A program made the position numbers and the translations under genes. Below the pieces are notes generated by a model. The model saw only the letters and a list, made by a program, of their open reading frames with translations. It was not told where the DNA came from and made no database searches. This document shows, in pieces, positions 12,301 through 21,954 of a stretch of DNA of 64,000 bases (position 1 is the stretch's first letter; every line of letters starts with the position of its first letter). This DNA is from Terana coerulea (taxonomy: Eukaryota > Basidiomycota > Agaricomycetes > Polyporales > Phanerochaetaceae): contig JAKOGH010000005.1 in NCBI GenBank assembly GCA_024811115.1, forward strand, positions 372,001-436,000, written 5' to 3'.

Positions 12301-13497
12301 TGCTGCGTGACATGCGACGGCGCGGCGCCGCCGGACGAAAGAGACAGCACGAGGTTGATGCGCAGCTCGCTGAACGACTGGAGTTGTGCGGCGGAGCTCT
12401 GGAAGAGTCCGACTAACTGGCGGCCTCTGGAGTCAGTACATGTGAATTGAGAAGAGTGATCGATGTACGCACCCAGCCCTCGAGCTTCGGCGCGACGGCG
12501 TCGTTGCTTATTTTTGTGCGTGGCCAGACCCAGCCCGCGACCTTGACGACACATTTGTACACAAGGTGCGCGACGAGGAGGTCCTCCGCGGTGCGCGCGG
12601 TACCGACGGTGGCCGGATCGAGCTGAGCGAGCGCCGCGGTGGCGGTACTATAATGGTTTTGGAAGTATCAGGTGCACTTGTTCTACAATCTGGCGAGCAT
12701 CATGTGCCTCAAAGGTGAATTTTCTTGTATGTGTAGGGTTAGTACGGGAGAGACGCACCATGCCGCACGTTCGAATGCCAGCGAGCATCTTCATGTTGAC
12801 AAACTCTTTGATTACGGCGTTCAGGGCTTCGAGGGCACGTCGGAGGGTGACCAGGGTATCTGGCGGGGGCGAAGGTGAGGAATAGCGAATCTGCATGTTG
12901 ACGTTGATGAGGTTGAGCATGTCATTGAGCACGCTTGGCCTGCAGCCTGGTGAGCTGAAGCGTATATGTGCGACTAAGAGTGCATCACATACCAGGTTGC
13001 AGGGTACTCGATGCGAGCGATTTTAGCGAGAATGACTTCGTTGCATTCCGCAATCTGGTTACATGACAGGTCGAAAGCGGTCTTGCAGGTGAAGCAACAG
13101 TGTACGTACAACATCGTCTGGCTCGTGCAGTAGCTCTAAACACCTCCGCTTGATGCTCGCCCGCTGGTCTTCGGACAAGAGCCTATCAGAGCGTCCTCAG
13201 CATTCTACAAGCTGTGTTCGCAAGCACATCCGCACCACGCACTTGCGACTCTTCCACTGCCCGAGCGACGAGTTCTTCAGCTGGATAACTGCCTGCTGGC
13301 GCACCTGAAGCGGCAGGTCGCGCTGGGCGGCGATCTGGGAGAGGGTGTCAAAGGTGCCGACCATGTCGAGCAGCAGCTTCGAGGCGGTCGGCCGAGACCT
13401 TGATTTGGCCGGGGTCCTGCGAGGCGGCGGCGCAGATGACATTGTAGACGTCGTCGGGGCGGGAGTGCTCGGGCTCTTTGTTCGTCGGGGCGGGCAT
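9346..13497 (-). CDS. KAP120: Importin-11/Kap120-type karyopherin
   Basis: Importin-beta family nuclear transport receptor built of HEAT repeats; yeast Kap120 imports ribosome-assembly factors and human IPO11 imports UBE2E enzymes. The probable ATG is 13497 (MPAPTNKEPEHSRPDDVYNVI). The importin-beta N-terminal region reads LPLQVRQQAVIQLKNSSLGQW near 13350-13260. Further HEAT blocks include IKEFVNMKMLAGIRTCG (about 12800) and VDVLTDYVYVVARVALMDKQ (about 10130). The diagnostic block PRHRKLAAMGIAALVATG is at about 9900. The stop is at 9346. Many introns interrupt it. Between SADRLE and LLDMVGTFDTL the frame shifts by one base near 13377, with no space for an intron, so a sequence error or recent mutation is likely. 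Upstream lies POL32, on the same strand. Confidence 0.87.
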
Positions 13498-13674
13498 CCC
13501 TCGCGGTCGGGTGGCGGCAGGCGCAAGACGTGTGCAGGAAACGAGGCCGCCTCCAGGCGCCCACCAGCGTCGCCAATTATTCGTCACGCAAGGTGACCGC
13601 GAACGCGTCCCGCGCTGGTCACGCGTCGTGCAATGTCAAAGTGTCACGCCGATGGTATTGGTCCAGCAGTCTGT

Positions 13675-16262
13675 CTACTTTTTGCCAAAGAAACTCGCGA
13701 GACTGCCCTGCCCCGCCTTCTTCTGTCCTCCACTCGACCCCGACCGCTTGACGGGCTGACCGGCCCGAATCACCTTCCGGGGCTCCTTCCGCTCGTCCTC
13801 GCCCTTCTCCTTTGACCCTTTCTCCTCCTTCACCACAGCTTTCTTGCTTTTTGTCTTTGCATGCTCCACTTCTTCAGGTTCTTCGTCGACGAGTTCGTGT
13901 TCAGAGTAGTCGACAGTCACTACCAACCAGGCTCGTTAGAGTACGATTTTCAATGAGTCAAATATATACGTACCCATGTATCCCGTCTCATCGACCTCAA
14001 CCCTGCTTTTAACGACTCTCTTCTCCTTCGACCCCTTGCTGGCGGATGCTTTCCCCTTCTCCTCCTTCACCGCAGCTTTCTTGCCTTTCGCCTTCTTCGC
14101 GGGCTCCTCTTCTTCAGGCTCTTCCTCATCGACTGACTCGTACTCAGAGTAGTCGACGGTTACTGTCAATCAGGCTCGTTAGGGTATGATATTCAGTGAG
14201 GCAGATGCGTACGCACCCATGTATCCCTTCTCGTCGACCTCAACTTTACTCTTCACAATTCTCTTCTTCTTCAGGCCGTTCCTTCCAACAGGAACGACCT
14301 TCTTCTCTTCCGCTTCCTCGGCACCTTGGCCACCGGCTCAGGCTCCTCCAAGAAAGAGTCCACCATATCGACATCCGATGCAGCACGCCCTTCAAACTCC
14401 CCGTCCGCGGAATCAGATGGCGTTGTCGACCTGCGTCTGCGAGATGCCTTAACCACCTCATCTACAGACCCGTATCAGTACAGGCCAACCCACAGGAACG
14501 AGAAGCATACCATCATCAATGTCCATCATCGCCCGCAAGCTCATCTCCGCCTTGGTCGGCACTTCCTCCATATCGTCGTCCGAGTCCACCTTCGGCTTTC
14601 TGCTCGGCTTACTCTTCGCTTTCATTGCCGTCTTTTTGGGGAGCGGCGCGTCCTCGTCGCTGTCCGACACGACGACCATCTTCTTGAGCTTCGGCTCAAG
14701 CTTCGCAGCCCCTGGGGTAGGAGCTGAAGGAGACTTCCCTCTGGAGGACGGCCGAGACGAGGGCGCGGTCGTGGGTGGCTCGGTCTCGGAGGTGTCGGAG
14801 TCAACTGGAAGTTCGGATTTGCGTTTTAGGGTGCGCTGCGTGATCACCCTGAGTTCAATAATATATCTCAAGTCGTAAAGAAAAGCTAACCTTGAGTGCA
14901 GTACTCTTCAGAGCCGCCTTCGCTGTAGGTTTGCTAGCTGCCACCGGCTTCGCCTCTTCGATGTCCTCGTCAGAGTCCACAGGAAGAGAAGACTTGCGCT
15001 TCACACCGCGCTGTGCAGTCTACGGCCCGTAAATTATTAGATGATCCACTCATTCGCACACAATATCTAGATACCTTGGATGATGGCTCTGTCTTCTTCA
15101 CTGGCTCCTTCGCAACGTTTTTCTCCTTCTTTACCTGCTCCTCCACCTTCTCTCCTTTTGCTGATACAAACTTTACATCCTTCTCCTCCTCCTTGATCTT
15201 TTCTTTCTCTTTCTCCTTACTCTTATCCTTCTCACCCGCCTTGCCGACGGTCTTCGCCTTTGCCTTGCTCCAGTCCAGTGTGCCCGACGCCCTCGGCTTC
15301 AGCGTCCCCGCCGACTTCTCCTTCTCACTCTCCTTCCCAACATCCTTCCCATCTTTCTCTTTGGCATCCTTCGAAATTGTGGCGTCTTTAGCGGAGACTG
15401 CTGGCTTAGGCGGCACTACGGCTTTCGCTTGCGGGGCTTTAGAAGAGGAAGCTAAGGGAGGCACAGGTTTCCCCTTCTGCGTCCGCTGTCAATCTATGCG
15501 GGGCGGGAGGTGAAGGGGAGGGACGTACGACGACGTGCGGCCCGACGATACGCCCCAGCTGCGCCATTTCTGACTGCTTCAGCTTCGCATCGGTGTCGTA
15601 CACCTTTTCGGACGGCGTACACACCAGGCCGGCATCCTGCAGCGCGCAACTTGTGAGCACATGTGATATGGAGGTTCGGTGGGCTCCAGAGAGAACGAGA
15701 TGCTCACGATTACGGGAGATGGTGATAGACAGTAGATGTGTTCTGAGAATATCCGAGCGTACGTGGACTTCACGGCTAGCGTCCCGCTGAGCACACAGCA
15801 TGCGCGCGGAGATGGGAAGCTGCACACCTTCTAACTCTTCCTCACCGACGAGCGTCACCGTGAGCTGCATGACGTCCTCTCCGTCGTCCTCCTTCAGCAT
15901 ATCCGGCACTTCATCGTCGATTTCCATGCCATCCTGCGCCGCCAGCTCGCCGCTCAGGAGATATGTCGCGTGCGCCGTGCCCGCGTCTGACTGGCTGTGC
16001 GTGTAGAAATTCTGCAATTCACTGCCAGGACATGTCTTCTCAATTGCGAATTCTAAAGAGAGAAATAAACTCACTTCTTTGCAGCGTTGACATGAATCTT
16101 GAAGTGCCGGCTCAGGGACCTAAACGTGACCTACGTCCAACCAAAGCACCAATCAACCCTCCGGCCTTCCCCAATCATCTCTTCGTTACGAATTTCAATA
16201 CGTACAACATTCTTCTCAATGAAGATCTGCTTCGACAAGAAGTCGTTGAACTCCTTGCTCAT
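13675..16262 (-). CDS. POL32: DNA polymerase delta subunit 3 (Cdc27/Pol32)
   Basis: Accessory subunit of replicative polymerase delta that binds PCNA. ATG 16262 gives SKEFNDFLSKQIFIEKNV. The following exons read VTFRSLSRHFKIHVNAAK and ELQNFYTHSQSDAGTAHATY, then the acidic EIDDEVPDML, YARIFSEHIYCLSPSP, AGLVCTPSEK and EMAQLGRIVGPHVV: the winged-helix N-terminal half of the Cdc27 family. The rest is long, Lys/Glu/Ser-rich and disordered. It ends in QGSLASFFGKK, a canonical PIP box (Q-x-x-L-x-x-F-F) for PCNA binding. The final two exons (14162-13974 and 13919-13675) are diverged copies of each other, each preceded by a 54-nt intron. Tandem with the karyopherin upstream of it. Confidence 0.9.
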
Positions 16263-16642
16263 CCTGTAGACAATGGGGCAACTGGGCCGGTGTAGATAGA
16301 GCGTGGTGGGAGGTGAGGTCAAGGTAGAGAAGCGCCGAAAGGCGTCGGACACGCGAGGTGTCACGCCACTGCGTGCCAGGCGCGTTTGTGACCGCCGGTC
16401 ACGGCAGGGTTAGAGCGAGTGATGCATATTCGAAATCGGTGTATATTGATTTGGGAATATATGTTACAAGTATGGTTAGTGTGAGGAGCATCAGCGTGAA
16501 GCTTGAAGTAGTACACGGCGTAACGTATTCGATAGTCCATCCAATCCTTTCCCATCCTCGAGATTCTATCTGCCCGAAGCCAATCCAGCAATTATAATGT
16601 AAACCTACCGTTTCGAACTGTGATATACACCATTTATTGAAT
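16263..16642. other. Intergenic
   Basis: 380 bases between the POL32 start and the F-box gene stop, both on the minus strand. No feature is recognised beyond presumed promoter and 3' UTR sequence. Confidence 0.4.
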
Positions 16643-18699
16643 TCATTCACTCCAGCATACTTCCGGAACGCCATATTCCAGACCCTTGAGGCAGGCCAAG
16701 CTCGCTTCGGATATCCGAGTACAGCCCTCTACGCGAATGCTCTGCAAGGCGACTGGTCGCGTTTGCATGTGGGGGCTCCATCCTAAGCCCGTCTTGCTAT
16801 TAGTGTGGTTAAGGGCAATTGTAGGAGCTGTCCTCTCGCCTGTATATTCCTCGCTATGCAGACTCTGCTGGTCCTTGACAGGAGATGGAGCCTTGCGAGG
16901 GCTTCGAAGGGGCTTGAGCGTGCGCCTGTGTAGAGGCTCCGGCGCGACGCCCTCTGCATACAGCTTGCGTGCGAGCACGGTGTGTTTGAGACATTCGAGC
17001 TTCACTTCATCGCAGCCGATAAGGGCGAGATGTCGCAGTCGCGGACACGTCCAACGTCGGATGCCGCCGATACTCTCCTGACACGACCACGAGCCGGACA
17101 GGGCACATATGACCGCGTTCTCATCTGGATAATTCGTGCGTTAGTAAATACCAATCGTTGAATTTTTCTAGACGCACCGTTGCATTCCTCTAGGGTAAGG
17201 CGCTCCAAGTTCTGCATGTACCCCAGCATCATGACCGTATTGCACCGATCTAAGCGAAAACCCGACAGCGTAAGTTCAGCCAAGCCCGCCATGCGTGGCT
17301 CCCTGAATATCCCCTCCTGCGACGGAAGCACGGGCACCCCAGGCGCCTGCCTCGCCCGCGCAATCGGGTTCGGGGCCTTCACGATCCTCCCAGCGCGCTG
17401 CGCCAAGTACCCGACGCTCAGCTTCCTCAGCTTCGGGAACTCCATGTGCCGCAGCGCAGCGCACAGCCCGTCCGTGTCTGTCGCGTACACCGCGAGCTCC
17501 TCGAGCGCCGCGAGACGGATCACGGAATGGGGAGGTTGCGCGGCAAACGGCTCGCTCCCCATCGGCTCGAGCGCGCCCGCGTAGTACGTGTGCCACCGCC
17601 GGTCCGCGCTGTCGATATACAGCTCGAGCGTGCGCAGCGCGGGCGCGTTGAACACCGCGAGGAGGCGCCACAGGTCCTTTGGCGGCGCGTGGCTCCACTC
17701 GAGGCGACGCAGGGCGGGCAGCACTAGCGGGGCGACACTAGTACTACCCGACGGCTGCGCGGCGAGATGCGCCACGCTTTGCGCAGACCGCGCCTCGCTG
17801 GAGTCGAAGCGGACAAAGACGTCCATGAGTGGCGTCGAGTCGCTGAAGACGAGCGTCTCTAGCTTCGGGGCCCGCGCGAGGACGGTGTAGAGGCTGGACA
17901 CGCGGAACAGGTTCGCGCATGTGAGAGGGTACTTGGCCGGAAAATGCAGGGTGAGAGAACGCAGCTCGGGGAGGTCTGTGGGCGGAAGTTCGGACAGCGA
18001 GATACTGGAGAGGCAGAGGCGTTCGAGGCATGGCAGGACACTCCGTCCGCTGTTTAGCCCGGTGGACGCAGGACTGAGTGGAATGTTGGGTAGCGATCGC
18101 TTCTGCAGCCCTAGTTCTATGCTCCGAAGCCGCGGAAACTTTTCACCGCTGTTCAGAACAGCCAGGATGTCCACCACGCGCGACTCGTTGGATTCCCAAA
18201 GCACTGAACGCCACCGCGCCGCCGTGCCCTTCAACGTGCCCTCGAACCGCGCGTCGTGCCGATACCCTGCGAGCGGCGCCGTCCCGACCACCACGTCCAC
18301 TGCGTGCTGCCGTCCGCGCGCAATGAGCGGGCGCACGGCGGGATACCGGCTGAAGTCGAGGCACGCCCACAGGCTCGACGAGCTCATCGCCGCCGCGCGC
18401 CATGCCGCACAGACGTGCGAGAGCAACACCGGCCGCCAGTCAATCTCCTCGCCCCCTGTCCAATCGTCCGCGTCCCAGTGCACGACAAAGTGGAAGATGA
18501 GGAGCAGGATCTCGGCCGGCAGCGCGGCGATCGTCTTCGAGGTGCGCCGCTCGAGCATGCTACGTGGGTTCACGAAGACAACGTTGCGGCGCGGGGGCGT
18601 GCGGCAGGGTTCTGAGAGGCTCGGGTATGAGTTTTCATTGTATACGGACTCGGGGTCGCTCTGGGTAGCGCTGTAGGGGTTTCCTCCGCTGGATGGCAT
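16643..18699 (-). CDS. F-box protein with LRR-like C-terminus
   Basis: Likely substrate receptor of an SCF ubiquitin ligase. ATG 18699 starts a disordered N-terminus. The F-box follows at about residues 55-105: KTIAALPAEILLLIFHFVV, then SHVCAAWRAAAMSSSSLWACL, the usual basidiomycete F-box layout. The remainder has repeated leucine-rich segments (PRLRSIELGL, LPELRSLTLHFP, PALRTLELYI, LAALEELAVY, FPKLRKLSVGYL, NLERLTLEECNG). One clear intron of 53 nt (17125-17177, GTGCGT...CAG) joins ECNG to DENAVICALSG. Exon 2 runs to TAG at 16643. About 680 residues in all. Such genes are numerous and fast-evolving in Agaricomycetes, so the substrate is unknown. The repeat island begins about 560 bases upstream of the start. 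Confidence 0.85.
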
Positions 18700-19262
18700 T
18701 ATGGCGGTGGCGTCTACCGTGGATGACGCACACCTATCGGCGCGAGCTTCCTCGAGTATACTTGCCAGTTTAGATGGTCTTCAACGAATTAAAAGGTCTG
18801 CACAGAGGAGGAACAGGGAAATAGGAAGGGAAACGAGGCACTCAATCAACACTGATTTCAGTCGAGGAACGTCAGGAAAACAACGTTGACGGGGATAAAG
18901 TTGCTTGTCTTTGAGTCTGCAGGTAACGGATTTTGAGACGAATTCGGTTCGAAGAACGACAAGATCTAAGGAGGCAGTTCTTGCCGGGACGTCGAGGTGG
19001 CGGTTCAGGGGAACGTCCTGCGAGGCGACGCTATAAGAGGCCGGCTTGGGCCCTCGTGGCGTCCATCACTCGTGCAGGCGATCCCCGACGCCTCCCTTAT
19101 CGGGATATCACAGCCGACAGGACCGGGCCGATCCTCCGGTTAAGACCCGGCGCTCCGACGAGTAAGCTATCCTTAGATAGTCTCGTTCCCAGCCGTATCT
19201 ATGACATTGGCCCTTCGGGACCTGCCGTGCGGAGATCGAAAAGTCGATGCACGGTAATGTAA
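18700..19262. other. Intergenic upstream of F-box gene
   Basis: Presumed promoter of the F-box gene (-). A 109-codon Arg-rich open frame at 18933-19262 has no domain and runs into the transposon boundary; not called. Confidence 0.4.
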
Positions 19263-19929
19263 TAAGGTAGGGCTCACGCAGGAGTCAGTACAATCACATG
19301 ATCAATTCCCACGGAAAGTGACATGGTGTGATTATAGGCGCTTTGTGTTTGACGCGCTTCCGTCTCGTCGCGTTGAATCAACACGCTGTATCTTGTGCGT
19401 TTGAGTAGTATGACCCCTAAAAGTGGTGTGTGATATTGCACAGGGAGATCTAGTAGCTTTATATACTCCACAATACGTTGCTTGAATGGCACTAAGGTGT
19501 TTTGTGAGCACACTCACAGAGCCTTCCCCCACAGCGCCCAACCTTTCAAACTCTTCATTTCCGGACTGCTGTTCATGTGCTCACAGCTCCAAGCTAATGG
19601 AGCTAGTTTATTATCTTGGTCTTCGTAAAAATCACCTCACTAAGTGCGCAACAAAGTGCAGAACTTACTCAGTGGTAGCATTGGGAGCTTGAGACCTCAT
19701 AATCCATTACAGCACTTCTGACATCATTTCAGAGGTCCAAAAAGTCAGCAAATATATAAGCATCGTTCCAACACTCCTTTTACATCATTTTCAACACCTA
19801 CGGACCCTTACACTGTGGTCTGAGGAGGACGTGTCATCGGCGCGTCGCGGTTTGATTGCACTTGTCACATCAGTGTAACGTGGGAATTGATCATGTGATT
19901 GTACTGACTCCTGCGTGAGCCCTACCTTA
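19263..19929. mobile_element. MITE-like element with 51-bp perfect terminal inverted repeats
   Basis: The sequence at 19263-19313 (starting TAAGGTAGGGCTCACGCAGG) is repeated in perfect inverse orientation at 19879-19929. If the outer TA on each side is a target duplication, the element proper is 19265-19927 (AGGTAGGG...CCCTACCT) flanked by TA, the pattern of Tc1/mariner-type non-autonomous elements. There is no transposase reading frame inside. It sits exactly at the left end of the next element. Confidence 0.75.
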
Positions 19930-20703
19930 GAACGTCTGGTCACTTTGAACCGTCCGGGTGTAGATCGCTCGCACGTGACCGCGCCCGCTCACTCAGAGCC
20001 GCTGTCCGGCTTCTCACTTAAGACTTGGAACTCTGTGTTTGCGCGTAGTGCTACTTGTATAGTGGCATACTGCATTACAATGTCATATACATAAAATAAG
20101 GCAAAAGTGAACCGGAAGCCAGTGGCTGAGGTGAGTGAGGGTGTCTGAGAAAACAGAACGCGCCGTCACATAGCGGATAAGTGTGAGGTGCGAGAAGGGT
20201 CCATGGTGATTTCAAAGGGTGTGTATAAGGCCAGTTCACAGCTGACTTGACAGTTTCAATGGTTGAAGAGGATGTAGACTCGCTGTGGATGGGGCCAAGC
20301 GACAGGACTCTAGATCAACGAGCTGGAAAATGGGAAACATACCGCAGAGCAGTCCCCTTCAGACCCTTCCCCATAGGCATTTCCAAACCGTCTCTTCCCT
20401 ACCCATGATGCTCTATGCCTGCGCGAACTCCAAAAACCTCCGCAATATTCGCCCGGCCAGTGTGGCCAGCTTGGCAGAACTGCCAGTCACGTTTGAAGGC
20501 CTACACTTGTATTCGGCATCAGGGGCAGAAAATGAGCGCATGTGAGAGATGTAACAGGCCCGGATGGCTCAGAGAGGATGAATCGAGACCAGGAGGGAGC
20601 AATGAGCGAGGGACGGTCGTCGTCGACACTGAGAGCAAGCCAGAGAGCTGTCACGTGCGAACGATCTACACCCGGATGATCCAAACTCACCAAACGCTCT
20701 AAC
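19928..20703. mobile_element. Second non-autonomous element, imperfect ~53-bp inverted termini
   Basis: The left end (19928 onward: TAGAACGTCTGGTCAC...CCGGGTGTAGATCG...GCACGTGAC) matches the reverse complement of the right end (20703 backward: TTAGAGCGTTTGGTGAG...CCGGGTGTAGATCG...GCACGTGAC) with roughly ten mismatches in 53 bases. The higher divergence than its neighbours suggests it is oldest. Its own target duplication cannot be read because other elements abut both ends. No transposase frame. Confidence 0.6.
20696..20703. repeat. Left 8-bp target site duplication of hAT element
   Basis: GCTCTAAC, identical to the right copy at 21526-21533; it is also the terminal sequence of the neighbouring second element, showing where the hAT element inserted. 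Confidence 0.85.
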
Positions 20704-21525
20704 TAGTGTTGCCGCAGGGCAGGGCAACCCTGGAGTATGCCCTGCCCTGCCCTGACGGCATCTCGGCATTGGCGCCCTGGGGCACCCTGGGGAGCCTCGT
20801 GGCGCGCCCCAGGGTCGCCCTGGACCACCCTGGGGTGCGAGCCTCCAAGAGGTGTCCTCGACATGTTTAGCCTCTGTCTTGCATATATTGAGCGCAAAAT
20901 TACAACGACACATATATATTAGTGCTCTATAGCAATATTTGATATATTTAAATGCAGCCTTGCAATAATCCCGTGCGCTGGCTCGATTTCTAATCATTTT
21001 CGACCAGCATTATTTTAGACGCCAAAAGCTCGAGCTCTCAACGCGCGCTTAGTCCCGGGAGACCTTATCCACGGTCAGTGCCACTGTGAGCACGTAGAGT
21101 GGACTAAAACTTCGATTAAAATGTCATGAATTGACTCAGACCATCGTTTAAAGTCTATTTCTATGCTCTGACAATTTTTCTCGCCGATGCATACCACCTT
21201 GGGATGCAAAGTGCACTCACCATTGCTCTGGACAGAGCCTCGCAGCGTACAAATTCGACTTTGAATAATCACCATGCCGCCTAATATATTGCTTGGTAGT
21301 GTAGCTAACATTTATAAACATGAGTTACACTTTCAGAGAGCTGAGCAGGAGCCCAACGGACGTTACAGTCTGTTTCTCGCGTTGACCACTGCTGGGCGCT
21401 CACGCCCCAGGGTGCCCTGGACTTGCCCTGGGGAGCGCCACATGGAACCCAGGGTGCCCCAGGGCACGATGCCGAACGATGCCGGACACCCTGGAGTCGC
21501 CCTGCCCTGCCCTGCGGCAACACTA
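20704..21525. mobile_element. Non-autonomous hAT-type transposon
   Basis: An 822-bp element with termini TAGTGTTGCCGCAGGG...CCCTGCGGCAACACTA, identical for about 23 bases. It is flanked on both sides by the exact 8-bp direct repeat GCTCTAAC (20696-20703 and 21526-21533), the hallmark of hAT insertion. The subterminal regions carry many CCCTGG/CCAGGG and GCAGGGC motifs in inverted arrangement, typical of transposase-binding subterminal repeats. The centre is AT-rich and contains no transposase domain. Confidence 0.85.
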
Positions 21526-21533
21526 GCTCTAAC
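21526..21533. repeat. Right 8-bp target site duplication of hAT element
   Basis: GCTCTAAC immediately after the terminal CAACACTA of the hAT-type element, matching the left copy exactly. Confidence 0.85.
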
Positions 21534-21954
21534 GAGCCAATGAACATCGCTTTTTCGATGTCCGACTCACTGGCCGAAAGCCTTGTGCTTTCGGAGTTTA
21601 GAGCGGATGGGAACGAGACTAATCCTTAGATTGCTCCGGGGCACACAATTGATCGCATTATGTAAAGAAGCTGCGCGGCCAGACTCGCCGCCGGAAAGAT
21701 GTAAGGGTGCGGGAAGACTTGACAATATTATCGCGTCCGGGGACTCCATAGTGAGCATGCGATCATTTCATGTTTTATTCTTGCTGCAACCTATCTGAGT
21801 GCAACCAGGTTCCCACCAAGGGGTTGAAGGTACGCATGGTAAAGACGGATGCAACACGCTAGCACTCTCCAACAGAGCAGCGTGGAGTTCTTTACAATTG
21901 GTGCAACCCTGGGAAGACAATGTGGCTGACACCCAATCCTTCATCGAGCTTCAT
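21534..21954. other. Intergenic between transposon island and OPT gene stop
   Basis: About 420 bases; a short perfect hairpin (ACATCG-loop-CGATGT) lies near 21544-21564. Nothing else was recognised; probably partly the OPT 3' UTR. Confidence 0.4.

Noticed and set aside
18933..19262. 109-codon Arg-rich open frame ending at the MITE boundary
   Set aside because: Arg-rich composition of a non-coding frame, no domain; ends only because of the transposon.
20704..20860. CCCTGG-rich direct and inverted repeats considered as a CRISPR-like or minisatellite array
   Set aside because: Irregular spacing, mirrored at the other end of an element with an 8-bp target duplication; better explained as hAT subterminal repeats.
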